Shown here piece after piece: positions 16,483 through 25,223 of a stretch of DNA of 64,000 nucleotides. The translations under genes and the position numbers were made by a program. Source of the stretch: Cryobacterium sp. SO2 (GTDB lineage: Bacteria > Actinomycetota > Actinomycetes > Actinomycetales > Microbacteriaceae); assembly GCF_026151165.2 (NCBI RefSeq), contig NZ_CP117849.1, forward strand, positions 3,968,001 to 4,032,000. Direction: 5' to 3'. The first letter of the stretch is position 1; each line of letters begins with the position of its first letter. Below the pieces are notes generated by a model. The model did no database searches. It saw only the letters and a list, made by a program, of their open reading frames with translations, and had not been told where the DNA came from.

Positions 16483-17818
16483 AGGGCTGGGTGGGCGCCG
16501 GGTCTGCGAGTGCCGCGGGTGCCGCGGGTGCCGCGGGTGCCGCGGATGCGTCGGGCACGCCGACGGTGAGCCGGCGCACGCTGCGGGTCGACAGGGCCGC
16601 GAGGCTGGCGACCACGATCACGGCGGCGCAGCCGAGCAGCACGGGCGTGGTGCCGTAGACGTGGGCGAGCGGACCCACGAGGATCTCCCCCAGCGGGATG
16701 GCGATGAACGAGCCGACGGCGTCGTAGGAGTAGACCCTGGCGAGTTTGTCCTGGGGGATGTTCTGCTGCAGCGACTGGTCCCAGGCCACCCCGAACTGCT
16801 CGATCGCGACGCCGCCGACGAGGAAGGCGATGACCAGCACCGGAACGATCGGCACTTCGACGAGCGGCAGCAGGGCCAGGCCCACGATGGGCAGGGCGGT
16901 GACGATCACCAGGCCCACCCCGATGCCCAGCGCATGCCGGGGGCGCCAGCGCAGGGCGAGCAGCCCGCCGAGGGCGAGGCCCACGGTCTCGGCGGCGATG
17001 ATCAGGCCCCAGCTGGCGCGGCCGAAGGTGTCGTCGGCCACGAGCGGGCCGAGCACCGCGATCGCGCCCACGAAGGCGGCGTTCACCAGGGCGAACTGGG
17101 CCACCACCACCCACACCCAGGTGCGGCTGGCGAACTCCTGCCAGCCTTCGCGCAGCTCCCGCAACATGCTGGTGGGCGGCGGCGCGGCGGCGGCGGGCAC
17201 GGCGACGGGCGTGCGCACGAAGGCGAAGAAGAGACCGGCGAGCGCGAAGGATGCGGCGTTGAGCGCGAGCCCCCAGCCAGGCCCGACCGCGGCGATGAGC
17301 AGGGCGCCGAGGCTGGCGCCCACGATCGCGCCACCGTTGAGGCTCAGCCGGAGCAGGGCGTTCGCCGGCCGCAACTGCGCCACGGGCACGGTTTGCGGCA
17401 CGATGGCCGCCGAGGCCGGAAAGCTGACGGCGGCCACGGCGCCGTTGACGATGCTGAGGATCACGAGCAGCGGGATGGTGGCGGATCCGGACAACACGAG
17501 GGCGGCCACGACGGCCTGGGTGCCGGCCGCGGCGAGGGAGGTGCCGACCAGCAGCAGGTGCTTGGGCAGGCGGTCGGCGATGACCCCGCCGAACAGCAGC
17601 ACGGCCACGTTGGCGATGGACCGGCTGGCCACGACCAGGCCGAGGTCCACGGCGGATCCGGTGAGGTCCAGCACCGCGAAGGCCAGGGCGATCGGGGCGG
17701 CGGCGTTGCCGAGGACGGCGATGGTGCGGGCGGTGAGCAGCCAGCGGAAGGGGGCGAAGGCGAACGGGCCGGCGCCGCCCGGGGCACGCCCCTGTGCCGC
17801 TTTCCCCCGATTAGCCAT
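16481..17818 (-). CDS. MFS transporter (exporter type)
   Basis: A 445-aa protein with about twelve membrane helices and the MFS loop DRLPKHLLLVG after helix 2, fitting the enterobactin-exporter-like MFS_3 group, i.e. proton-driven export of small molecules. ATG 17818 is chosen because membrane homology begins shortly after; the upstream extension would run through a palindrome. The C-terminus holds a 9-bp repeat coding AAPAAPAAPAA. The gene is bracketed by inverted 66-bp palindromes (16417-16482 and 17876-17941). Substrate unknown. Confidence 0.82.
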   Translation of the reverse strand: MANRGKAAQGRAPGGAGPFAFAPFRWLLTARTIAVLGNAAAPIALAFAVLDLTGSAVDLGLVVASRSIANVAVLLFGGVIADRLPKHLLLVGTSLAAAGTQAVVAALVLSGSATIPLLVILSIVNGAVAAVSFPASAAIVPQTVPVAQLRPANALLRLSLNGGAIVGASLGALLIAAVGPGWGLALNAASFALAGLFFAFVRTPVAVPAAAAPPPTSMLRELREGWQEFASRTWVWVVVAQFALVNAAFVGAIAVLGPLVADDTFGRASWGLIIAAETVGLALGGLLALRWRPRHALGIGVGLVIVTALPIVGLALLPLVEVPIVPVLVIAFLVGGVAIEQFGVAWDQSLQQNIPQDKLARVYSYDAVGSFIAIPLGEILVGPLAHVYGTTPVLLGCAAVIVVASLAALSTRSVRRLTVGVPDASAAPAAPAAPAALADPAPTQP

Positions 17819-17875
17819 GCCGCCAGTCAACCACGCGGGTCGGGCCAGGCCCGCCGCGCCCGCCCATCCCAGGAC

Positions 17876-17941
17876 AACTGTTGCTCGTGCGGACAATTGC
17901 GCCCGGCGCACCGGGTGCACATGTCCGATTCGGCAACAGTT
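17876..17941. repeat. Palindromic repeat family B, copy 2 (inverted relative to copy 1)
   Basis: A 66-bp element with the same outer arms AACTGTT/AACAGTT. Its reverse complement matches copy 1 over the whole length with few changes. It lies in the 145-bp gap between the MMPL stop (17964) and the MFS start (17818), both leftward genes, where it may terminate the MMPL transcript. Confidence 0.85.
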
Positions 17942-17963
17942 GCGGCTTGCCGGGCCGGGGCGG

Positions 17964-20267
17964 CTATTCGCTCAGGCCGAAGCGTGCGTGGATGGGCGCC
18001 GTCCAGCGTGGGGCCCACCAGAGGATGCGCTCGAGCGCGGTCATCACCGCGGGCACGAGCACGATTCGCACCAGCGTCGCATCCAGCAGCACCGCCACCG
18101 CTAGGGCGGTGCCGATCTGTTTCATCTGCATCAGCTCGCCGGTGGCGAAGCCCGCGAACACCAGCACGATGATCAGTGCCGCCGAGGTGATGATGCGGCC
18201 GGAGCTCTGAAGGCCGGTTTCGATGGCCTTCCTGGTGCTCTCACCGCGGTCGTGGTGCTCTTTGATACGGGCGAGGAGGAACATCTCGTAGTCCATCGCC
18301 AGGCCGAACCCGAAGGTGAGCACGAGGGTGAGCACGAGAGCGTCGACGCCGGAGATGGTGTCGGGGTCGAAATTGAGCAGGCCGGAAAGGTTGCCCTCCT
18401 GGAACCCCCAGACCAGCACGCCGGCCGCCGCGCCCAACGAGATGGCGCTGATCACCAGAGCCGTGAGGGGGATGATCACCGATCCGGTCATCAAGAACAG
18501 CAGCACAAAGGTGGCCAGGGCGATGATCAGCACCGCCCAGGGGACTCCCGCAGCCAGCGAGTCGAGGTAGTCAATAGCCTGCGCGTCGGCGCCGCCGACC
18601 CAGTTGTCGAAGTCCGGCCTGTCGGCGCGGATTTCGCGCACCACGTCGGTGCCCTGGTGGGTGTCGACGGTGACCCTGGACACCCAGTAGCCGTTCTGGT
18701 CGACCGGCGGCGCTACATCCGTCACCCCGGGCAGGGCGGCGACGTCGTCGGCCCACGCGGCCGCCGCGGCCTGGTCGGTGCTCGACACGAGCAGCACCCG
18801 GGGCGCGGTGGCCAGGGGGAACTCTTCGTTGAGCGTCGTGAGGAAGTCGTACTGGCTGGATGAGCGCGGGATGGCGTCGTCGGCGCTGTTGGCCACCGTC
18901 ATCGACAGCACGGGGCTGCTCAGCAGCAGCAGCACGGCAGTGCCGGCGAGCGCAACGAGCACCGGCGCCCGCTGCACGAACCGGGCCAGCTTGGAGAAGA
19001 CGCCCTCGTCGGGCGCGATGTCGCCGAACCGGGTGAGCCACCGGCCGACGACGGGGATGCGAGTGAGCAGGCCAGGCTGCACCAGCCGTTCGCCGAGATA
19101 GCCGAGCAGCGCCGGCACCAGCACGAGGGCGGTGAGGATGGCGATGAGCACGACGCAGATCGCGCCGATGGCGATGGCCCGGATGATCGACGGCTCGAAC
19201 ACGAGCAGGCCCGCCGTGGCGATCGCAAAGGTCAACCCCGAGAACAGCACGGTGCGGCCGGCCGTGTTCACCGTGCTGCCCACGGCCTGGAGCATCAGTT
19301 CGTGGCGGCTGTGCCGGTGGTGCGCCAGAGTGGCCAGCTCCCCCGTTTCCAGCGGCGGCAGGTTCGCGAATGACTCCCCGTGCGGGCCCGGCGGGGCGCC
19401 GGGGCCGCCGCCGCCCACCCGCGCCCGGAACTCCTCCCTGAACCGGCTGACCATGAGCAGGCCGTAGTCGATCGAAAGACCCAGCCCGATCACGGTGATC
19501 ACGTTCATCACGGTGATGCCGATGTCCATCACGAAGGTGAAGGCGTAGAGCATCCCGAGCGCGCCGATGATCGACGCGATGGCGCCCACCAGCGGGATGC
19601 CGGCCGCGAGGAAGCCGCCGAAGATGATCAGCATCACCAGCAGCGCGATCGGCAGGGCGATCAGTTCCCCCTTCTGCAGGTCGGATTCGGCGACGGCGAC
19701 GAGGGAGTCGACGATCAGGGGCGCCCCGCCCACCTCGACGTGCGCGCCGGGGTCGAGTTGGCCGATGTCGTCGGCCGCCACCTGGAGGATGCGCTGCACG
19801 TACCGGAGCAGCGGGTCGCTGACCGCGCCGTCGGTGGTTTTCATCAGCACGGTGAGGAGCATCCCCTCCCCGTCGGCGGAGAGCAGCGGTGCGGCCGCCG
19901 GGTTGGGGGTGCCGTCGGGCAGTGGCGGGATGGTCAGCGGGTTGAGCACCTGGGTGACGCCGTCCACCTTCTCGAGCCGGAGGGTGGCGGATTCGAGAAT
20001 CGCCGCCAGGTCGGGCGAGGCGAGGTCGGTGGGGTGCACCAGCAGGGACAGCGATTCGGTCTGCTCGCTCGCGGGCCCGTCGATCAGGTCGCCGGCGGTC
20101 TGCGCCTCGCCCTGCACCGCTGGTCCCGCACTGGAGAGCCGATCGAACAGGCTGTCCCCGGTGGCGCCGAACAGGGCCGTGGCCAGGCAGGCGGCGAGCG
20201 CGACGGCCCAGCAGAGCAGGGAGATGAGTCGGTGGCGGGCCACACTCACGCCCAGTCTTCGCAACAT
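17964..20267 (-). CDS. MMPL/RND family transporter
   Basis: A 767-aa protein with the MMPL architecture: an N-terminal helix, a large extracytoplasmic domain (about 40-200), five to six helices including GLGLSIDYGLLMVSRFREEF, a second extracytoplasmic domain (about 450-550), and a second bundle with TFGFGLAMDYEMFLLARIKE. The Asp-Tyr pairs in both bundles are the proton-relay positions of MmpL/RND proteins. They export lipids or drugs by proton motive force. There is no adjacent adaptor or regulator. A Gly/Pro-rich cytoplasmic insert (GGGGPGAPPGPHG) follows the first bundle. Confidence 0.88.
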   Translation of the reverse strand: MLRRLGVSVARHRLISLLCWAVALAACLATALFGATGDSLFDRLSSAGPAVQGEAQTAGDLIDGPASEQTESLSLLVHPTDLASPDLAAILESATLRLEKVDGVTQVLNPLTIPPLPDGTPNPAAAPLLSADGEGMLLTVLMKTTDGAVSDPLLRYVQRILQVAADDIGQLDPGAHVEVGGAPLIVDSLVAVAESDLQKGELIALPIALLVMLIIFGGFLAAGIPLVGAIASIIGALGMLYAFTFVMDIGITVMNVITVIGLGLSIDYGLLMVSRFREEFRARVGGGGPGAPPGPHGESFANLPPLETGELATLAHHRHSRHELMLQAVGSTVNTAGRTVLFSGLTFAIATAGLLVFEPSIIRAIAIGAICVVLIAILTALVLVPALLGYLGERLVQPGLLTRIPVVGRWLTRFGDIAPDEGVFSKLARFVQRAPVLVALAGTAVLLLLSSPVLSMTVANSADDAIPRSSSQYDFLTTLNEEFPLATAPRVLLVSSTDQAAAAAWADDVAALPGVTDVAPPVDQNGYWVSRVTVDTHQGTDVVREIRADRPDFDNWVGGADAQAIDYLDSLAAGVPWAVLIIALATFVLLFLMTGSVIIPLTALVISAISLGAAAGVLVWGFQEGNLSGLLNFDPDTISGVDALVLTLVLTFGFGLAMDYEMFLLARIKEHHDRGESTRKAIETGLQSSGRIITSAALIIVLVFAGFATGELMQMKQIGTALAVAVLLDATLVRIVLVPAVMTALERILWWAPRWTAPIHARFGLSE

Positions 20268-20388
20268 CGCGGGTCAGTCCTCTGGTCGTGGACGGGCACC
20301 TGTCCGCGGCCGGTCGCGCCCGATCTCCCTGTCGTTCGCGGCCAAACTACTCCCGTCTCGCCGGTCGCGTCGGCCTACAGCGCACTGG

Positions 20389-21696
20389 CTACAGCGCGTA
20401 CCCTTCCTCGCCGTGAACCACGGTGTCGACGCCGGCGATCTCGTCGTCGTTCTTCACCCGGAAGCCCACGGTCTTCTCGATCACGAATCCGATCAGGTAC
20501 GCGAGCACGAACGAGTAGACCATCACCACGACCGCACCGATCGCCTGCGCGCCGAGCTGGTTCCACGACCCGGTGTCGATGAGTCCGATGCCGGCACCGA
20601 AGATCCCGATGTAGAGGGTGCCGAGCAGCCCGCCGACGAGGTGGATGCCGACGACGTCGAGCGAGTCGTCGAATCCGAGCTTGAACTTGAGCTCGATGGC
20701 CAGGGCGCACACCGCACCGGCGAGCAGCCCGAGCACGATCGCCCAGCCCGGCGTGAGGATGTTACAGCCGGGGGTGATGGCCACGAGCCCGGCGACCGCG
20801 CCGGACGCCGCCCCGATGGCGGTGGGTTTGCCGTCGCGGAGGCGTTCGACGACAAGCCAGCCCAGGATGCCCGCCGCGGGGGCGACGAGGGTGTTGACCC
20901 AGGCGATCGCCGAGGTGGTGTTCACCGCCGCCGCCGAGCCGGCGTTGAAGCCGAACCAGCCGAACCAGAGCAGCGCGGCGCCGAGCAGGGTCAGCGGCAC
21001 GTTGTGCGGCTTGGCCATGCCCTTCTTGAATCCCACTCGTTTGCCGAGCACCAGGGCCAGGGCCAGGCCCGCCGCGCCGGCGTTGATGTGCACGGCGGTT
21101 CCGCCGGCGAAGTCGTTCACACCCAGCAGGTACACCGACCAGCCGCCGTCCGTCATCTGCCCATCGGCGCCGACGGTGAAGTTGAACACCCAGCTCGCTA
21201 CGGGGAAGTACACCAGCGTGACCCACAGGCCGGCGAACACCAGCCACGGCCCGTACTTGGCCCGGTCGGCGATCGCCCCGGAGATCAGCGCGACGGTGAT
21301 GATGGCGAAGGTCGCCTGGAAGCCCGCGAAGGCGAGGGCGTTCGTGTCGGCGACATTCGACGAGGCCATCGCACCCGACGAGTCGATGCCGAGGAACTGT
21401 TGCAGGAACGGGTTCCAGGTGGGGTTGAGCAGGTAGTGCGGGATCAGCCAGTCGTCACCGGACCCGAAGGAGAGGGAGTAGCCGTAGACGATCCACAGGA
21501 CCCCGATCAGGCCCATCGAACCGAAGCTCATCATCATCATGCTGATGACGCTCTTGGCCTTCACCATGCCGCCGTAGAAGAAGGCGACACCGGGCGTCAT
21601 CAGCAGCACCAACGCCGCGGCGACAAGCAGCCAGAGCGAGCTGAGGTTGGTGTTCAGGTCGGATGTCGCATCCGCCAGCGCTGATACCTCGAACAT
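20389..21696 (-). CDS. amt: Ammonium transporter Amt
   Basis: A 435-aa protein with eleven or more membrane helices. Visible signatures are TPGVAFFYGGMV, the twin pore histidines in VHINAGAAGLA and GIHLVGGLLG, and FGWFGFNAGSA. It conducts NH4+/NH3 through a trimeric inner-membrane channel. No glnK (PII) gene follows; an MMPL gene lies 121 bp downstream instead. Its promoter region is shared with a divergent small gene and holds a pair of GTTAAGA direct repeats. Confidence 0.92.
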   Translation of the reverse strand: MFEVSALADATSDLNTNLSSLWLLVAAALVLLMTPGVAFFYGGMVKAKSVISMMMMSFGSMGLIGVLWIVYGYSLSFGSGDDWLIPHYLLNPTWNPFLQQFLGIDSSGAMASSNVADTNALAFAGFQATFAIITVALISGAIADRAKYGPWLVFAGLWVTLVYFPVASWVFNFTVGADGQMTDGGWSVYLLGVNDFAGGTAVHINAGAAGLALALVLGKRVGFKKGMAKPHNVPLTLLGAALLWFGWFGFNAGSAAAVNTTSAIAWVNTLVAPAAGILGWLVVERLRDGKPTAIGAASGAVAGLVAITPGCNILTPGWAIVLGLLAGAVCALAIELKFKLGFDDSLDVVGIHLVGGLLGTLYIGIFGAGIGLIDTGSWNQLGAQAIGAVVVMVYSFVLAYLIGFVIEKTVGFRVKNDDEIAGVDTVVHGEEGYAL

Positions 21697-21820
21697 ATCG
21701 ACCGCCTCCGTGTCAGGGGAAGGAACCTGCGCCGCCGCATCCGTTCAGGCCGGACCCGGTGCGACATCGTGATGATGGCAGCAGGTGCCCCGGCACGCTA
21801 GGCGGCAATGTTTCGGCGCG

Positions 21821-21846
21821 GTTAAGACTGCCTGTTAAGAGTTGCC
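21821..21846. promoter_or_regulatory. Direct repeat in amt promoter region
   Basis: GTTAAGACTGCC (21821-21832) is followed by GTTAAGAGTTGCC (21834-21846), two near-identical half sites 13 bp apart. They lie between divergent amt (start 21696) and the gene at 21884. The spacing, slightly over one helical turn, suits a dimeric activator such as a nitrogen regulator, but the sequence does not match a GlnR or AmtR box I know. Confidence 0.35.
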
Positions 21847-21883
21847 GAGGGCGCGATCCTGCCGCCGGGTCTACCCTGCAGGC

Positions 21884-22279
21884 ATGGCCGCACACGGAGA
21901 GCCGATACCGCTTGAGCAGTACTTCGAGGGCAGCGATCCGCGCGCGCGGGCGCTCTTCGACGTGGTGCGGGCGGCCGTGCTCTCGATCGGCGACGCCGAG
22001 ATCCGGGTCACGACGAGCCAGATCGCGTTCCGCCGGCAACGCTCGTTCGCCTGGACCTGGCTGCCCGGCCAGTACCTGTCCGGGCCCGTCGCGCCGCTCG
22101 CGCTCGCGCCCCTCGTGCTCACCGTGGACCTGGACAGGTTCGACACCTCACCCCGGTGGAAGGAGGTGGTGGAACCCACCCTCAACCACTTCATGCACCA
22201 CCTCGAGCTGCGCCGGGCGACAGACCTCGACCCCGGCGTGATCGACTGCGTGCGCGAGGCCTGGTCCCGGGCCGGCTGA
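21884..22279 (+). CDS. DUF5655 domain protein
   Basis: A 131-aa protein with the DUF5655 pattern: EQYFEGSDPRARALFDVV, VTTSQIAFRRQRSFAWTWLP, a strand pair ending VLTVDLD, then HFMHHLELRRATDLD near the C-terminus. The fold is probably an alpha/beta nucleic-acid-associated or transport-associated domain; no reaction is known. It is a single gene divergent from amt and convergent with the tautomerase gene 27 bp away. Confidence 0.7.
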   Translation: MAAHGEPIPLEQYFEGSDPRARALFDVVRAAVLSIGDAEIRVTTSQIAFRRQRSFAWTWLPGQYLSGPVAPLALAPLVLTVDLDRFDTSPRWKEVVEPTLNHFMHHLELRRATDLDPGVIDCVREAWSRAG

Positions 22280-22306
22280 TGCGCCGACTTCGTCGCCGGA
22301 CGGGTG

Positions 22307-22540
22307 CTACGAGCCGGCCTCGGGCACGAAACGATTGACGACCTCTGCGCGGCTCTCATCCTCGCTTGCGAAGACTCCGCCGTTCGCGACGCTGTCCGGT
22401 GTGATCTCCTCGAAAACGATCCGGACGTCGTCGCGACGAGCACCCAGGGTCAGAACGGCGCTGTCGGTGACGTCTTGAACAAAGGCTCGGCGCTGGTTGA
22501 TGTTGCGCCCCGCGAGTAGTTGAACGGTGATGTTGGGCAT
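22307..22540 (-). CDS. 4-oxalocrotonate tautomerase family enzyme
   Basis: A 77-aa protein beginning Met-Pro, so that Pro1 becomes the catalytic base after Met removal (PNITVQLLAGRNINQRRAF). Size and beta-alpha-beta pattern match the 4-OT family, which tautomerises or dehalogenates small unsaturated acids as hexamers. It is 9 bp downstream of an FAH-fold hydrolase gene on the same strand, a combination known from keto-acid degradation pathways. Confidence 0.85.
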   Translation of the reverse strand: MPNITVQLLAGRNINQRRAFVQDVTDSAVLTLGARRDDVRIVFEEITPDSVANGGVFASEDESRAEVVNRFVPEAGS

Positions 22541-22549
22541 GTCTGCTCC

Positions 22550-23281
22550 TTAGGCGATGGTGTTGCTCAGGGTGCCGATGCCGGCGAGGGTGATGTCGAC
22601 GGTGTCGCCCGGTTGCACGGGCAGGTCGGTGCCGGGGGCCCCGGTGAGCACCACGTCGCCGGGCTCGAGGGTGAGCCAGCGGGTGACGTAGACCAGGGTC
22701 GCGGCGACGGAGGACGGCAGGTTGAACGACCCGGAGCTCGCGACGACGGTGCCGTTGATGACGACCTCGGTGGCCACGTTCTCGGGGTCGGCGATCTCGG
22801 TCTCGATCCACGGCCCGAGCGGCGTGTAGTTCTTGCCGCTCTTCCCCTGGAAATTGCGCGCGTCGATCGAGCACTGGTCGACGTTGGTGACGTCGTTGGC
22901 CACCGTGTAGCCGAGCACGGCGTCGAAGGCGTTGGCGGTGGTGAGGTTGGACGCCGACCGGCCGATCACCACGGCGAGCTCACCCTCGATGTTGACGGTG
23001 CCCACACCGCGCACGGCGAAGATGTCGTCGCCGGTGCCGGCGACGGTGTGCACAGACTTGTGCCAGGCCTGCATCGGCAGCGGATTGCCCGGCTTGTTGT
23101 GGCCGATGCCGACCACCACACGCGGCTCGACGGCGGCGAGCAACACGGCGTCGGCAGCCGCGATGGAGTCGCCGGTGTAGACGAGTGGGGCGGCGAACGG
23201 GTCGACGATGATGTTCCAGCTGTCACCGGCGGCGACCGCGTAGCGGGGGCCGGTGGGGGTGTCGAGTCGTGCGATGCGCAT
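22550..23281 (-). CDS. Fumarylacetoacetate hydrolase family protein
   Basis: A 243-aa protein with the FAH/COG0179 core: VVGIGHNKPGN, the metal-ligand pattern NIEGELAVVIG, VANDVTNVDQ and EPGDVVLTGAPGTD. The family cleaves or decarboxylates 2-keto acids using Mg2+. It is co-transcribed with the tautomerase (9-bp gap). With the GPH transporter and kduI it may handle a dehydrated or keto-deoxy sugar acid. A terminator hairpin at 23337-23364 separates it from the transporter gene upstream. Confidence 0.85.
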   Translation of the reverse strand: MRIARLDTPTGPRYAVAAGDSWNIIVDPFAAPLVYTGDSIAAADAVLLAAVEPRVVVGIGHNKPGNPLPMQAWHKSVHTVAGTGDDIFAVRGVGTVNIEGELAVVIGRSASNLTTANAFDAVLGYTVANDVTNVDQCSIDARNFQGKSGKNYTPLGPWIETEIADPENVATEVVINGTVVASSGSFNLPSSVAATLVYVTRWLTLEPGDVVLTGAPGTDLPVQPGDTVDITLAGIGTLSNTIA

Positions 23282-23336
23282 GAGCTACCTTCCTGAATCG
23301 AGCGAGGCCCTGAACAAGCGAGCCCTGGAATAGTGC

Positions 23337-23364
23337 GGGGCGCCGTGCGTGCACACGGCGCCCC
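23337..23364 (-). terminator. Strong hairpin downstream of the GPH transporter
   Basis: An 11-bp perfect stem GGGGCGCCGTG/CACGGCGCCCC with a 6-base loop lies 30 bp after the transporter stop (23394) and 56 bp before the FAH start. No U-tract follows. It separates the transporter from the FAH/tautomerase pair. Confidence 0.6.
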
Positions 23365-23393
23365 AGTCTGTGGGTGGTTACTTCGGCATGCGG

Positions 23394-24854
23394 TTACTTC
23401 ATGGCGAGCGAGGCGCGGGTGCTCTCGCCGATGATGCCGTGTTCCCAGCGGCCGTTGTTCAGGTCCTTGGCGATCCGACGGTACTGGTCGTCGTTCACGT
23501 TGTAGATGAAGTAGATGATCACGGCGGCGATGGTGAGCGCGATGGCCGGGTACAGCGTCATCACTGCCTTGATACCGAGAAGCGTCCCCTCCGACTGCGT
23601 CGTGGCCTGCGCCACGTAGCCGGAGACAGCGAGCATCCCGGCGCCCACCAGCGCGGCGAGCGACTGCGAAACCTTGCGCGAGAAGCTGAAGGCCGCGTAG
23701 GTCATGCCCTCACGGCGCACGCCGGTGTGCCATTCGCCGTAGTCGATGGTGTCGGACACGAACGCCCAGGTGATGCCGTTCGGGATCGACAGCGCGACGT
23801 AGCCGATGGTGACGAGGATCATGAACGTCCACAGGTTGGTCGGGATGATGAAGTTCAGGCCGTTGGCCACAACCGCGACGGCGAAGCTCACCATGACGGT
23901 GCGCTTCTTGCCGAAGCGCACGACCAGCCTCGGGATGAACATGATGCCCACGATGGAGGCGCCGATCATCACGAAGTTGAGCACGGCCATCAGGGCGATG
24001 TTGCCGAGGTTGAACTCGGCGAAGAAGATCATCATCATGTTGTTCACGTTCATCGACGAGATGGTGAACAGGCTCATCAGCACGAGGCCGAGCAGCGGGC
24101 GGTTGGTGAGCACGGCGCGGCCGTAGTCCTTGAGGCTCGTCTTCTCCTTGTTGGCTTCCCGGTTCACGACAACGTGTTCCTTCGTCCCGCGGTAGCAGAG
24201 CACGAACGAGACCATGCCGAGCACGGCCATGACCAGGGCGGCCCACATGTAGTTGTTGGCGGTCATGCCACCGAGCATCATCATGAGCGGGATGAACGCG
24301 ATGCCGCAGATCCACTGGGCGCCGAGCGAACCGGCCTGGCGGGAGGTGGCGAGCTGGGCGCGCTCCTTGATGTTGCGGGTCATCACCGAGGCGAGCGAAC
24401 CGTACGGTCCGTTGACGAAGGAGTAGACACCGCCCCAGATGGCGTAGGTGGCGGCGGCGAAGGCGATCTTCCAACCCATCGACACGTCGGGCATGGTGAA
24501 GGTGACCACGGTCATCACCGCGAGGATGAAGGCTGAGACCATCATCACCGGGCGGAACTTGCCTCGCTTGCCGATCTTGCGGCCGTCGATGAAGAGCGCC
24601 GCAACAGTGTCCATCACGGCGTCGAAGAGTTTGACGAGCACGAAGATCAGGGCAACGACTGCCGGGCCGATGCCCGCGGTGTCGATCCAGAACTTGGTGA
24701 GGTAGGCCTGGCCGAGGTCGAACATGAATCCGTTGCCGAGGTCACCGAACCCGTAGGCTACCTTCTCCGTACCGGTGAGGGTGCCTTCAGCCTCATCGGC
24801 TGCGACGACGGGCGCTGCGTCCGGGACGACGTCAATGTTGTCTTGGATACTCAT
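23394..24854 (-). CDS. GPH family (MelB-like) glycoside/uronide cation symporter
   Basis: A 486-aa protein with about twelve helices and the GPH signature FDAVMDTVAALFIDGRKIGKRGKFRP. This family imports glycosides, pentosides and hexuronides with Na+ or H+. It is divergent from kduI across a 369-bp region with two IclR-like operators, which supports import of uronate oligosaccharides or galacturonate. An acidic N-terminus (DAAPVVAADEAEGTL) and a short polar tail are present. The closest classes carry hexuronates, but the substrate is inferred from context only. Confidence 0.85.
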   Translation of the reverse strand: MSIQDNIDVVPDAAPVVAADEAEGTLTGTEKVAYGFGDLGNGFMFDLGQAYLTKFWIDTAGIGPAVVALIFVLVKLFDAVMDTVAALFIDGRKIGKRGKFRPVMMVSAFILAVMTVVTFTMPDVSMGWKIAFAAATYAIWGGVYSFVNGPYGSLASVMTRNIKERAQLATSRQAGSLGAQWICGIAFIPLMMMLGGMTANNYMWAALVMAVLGMVSFVLCYRGTKEHVVVNREANKEKTSLKDYGRAVLTNRPLLGLVLMSLFTISSMNVNNMMMIFFAEFNLGNIALMAVLNFVMIGASIVGIMFIPRLVVRFGKKRTVMVSFAVAVVANGLNFIIPTNLWTFMILVTIGYVALSIPNGITWAFVSDTIDYGEWHTGVRREGMTYAAFSFSRKVSQSLAALVGAGMLAVSGYVAQATTQSEGTLLGIKAVMTLYPAIALTIAAVIIYFIYNVNDDQYRRIAKDLNNGRWEHGIIGESTRASLAMK

Positions 24855-25017
24855 GGGGCGCTATCACTCTTTCGGTTGCAATCATGGGTTCGTGCGAGGG
24901 GCACACTGGAGATCGATCAGGCAAAGCTGATGCGGGTGCCGGCGGATGAGGCGGCGGGGCAGGATGCGTGCGGATTCACTGGTTCCTCCTCGTTGAGCTT
25001 CAGTGCCGACGGCATCG

Positions 25018-25032
25018 TTCCGCAGAGCGGAA
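25018..25032. promoter_or_regulatory. IclR-like operator, site 1
   Basis: TTCCGC and GCGGAA form perfect 6-bp arms around AGA. The pattern TTCCGC-N3-RCGGAA recurs at 25144-25158, and such palindromes are typical targets of IclR-family sugar-acid regulators. No IclR gene is in this window. Confidence 0.6.
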
Positions 25033-25142
25033 TTCATGGCCGTGGTACAGACTTAGAGTACGGGTGAACCGCGGAAGTCGATGGGACCAAGGTCCTATTT
25101 TCGGGCAGAGAGTTCCATATGAGGCATAATTGCTGGTAGGTT

Positions 25143-25159
25143 GTTCCGCGAGACGGAAC
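25143..25159. promoter_or_regulatory. IclR-like operator, site 2
   Basis: GTTCCG and CGGAAC arms around CGAGA. The core TTCCGC-GAG-ACGGAA matches site 1 with one arm mismatch. It lies about 65 bp before the kduI start. Two matched sites in one divergent region raise confidence that a single regulator acts here. Confidence 0.6.
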
Positions 25160-25223
25160 GTCAGCCTTCGCCGCCGCATCCACGGGCGCCGGGCATACCC
25201 CTCCACAGGAAATGAGAAAAACA

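Larger units (their letters stand above)
24855..25223. other. 369-bp divergent promoter region
   Basis: No credible ORF. It contains two IclR-like palindromes at 25018-25032 and 25143-25159, about 125 bp apart, one nearer the middle and one nearer kduI. Regulation of both the transporter and kduI from this region is likely. Confidence 0.6.

Noticed and set aside
18252..23296. Large ORFs on the plus strand opposite the MMPL, Amt and FAH genes
   Set aside because: His/Glu/Gly/Arg-rich shadow frames of well-recognised leftward genes.
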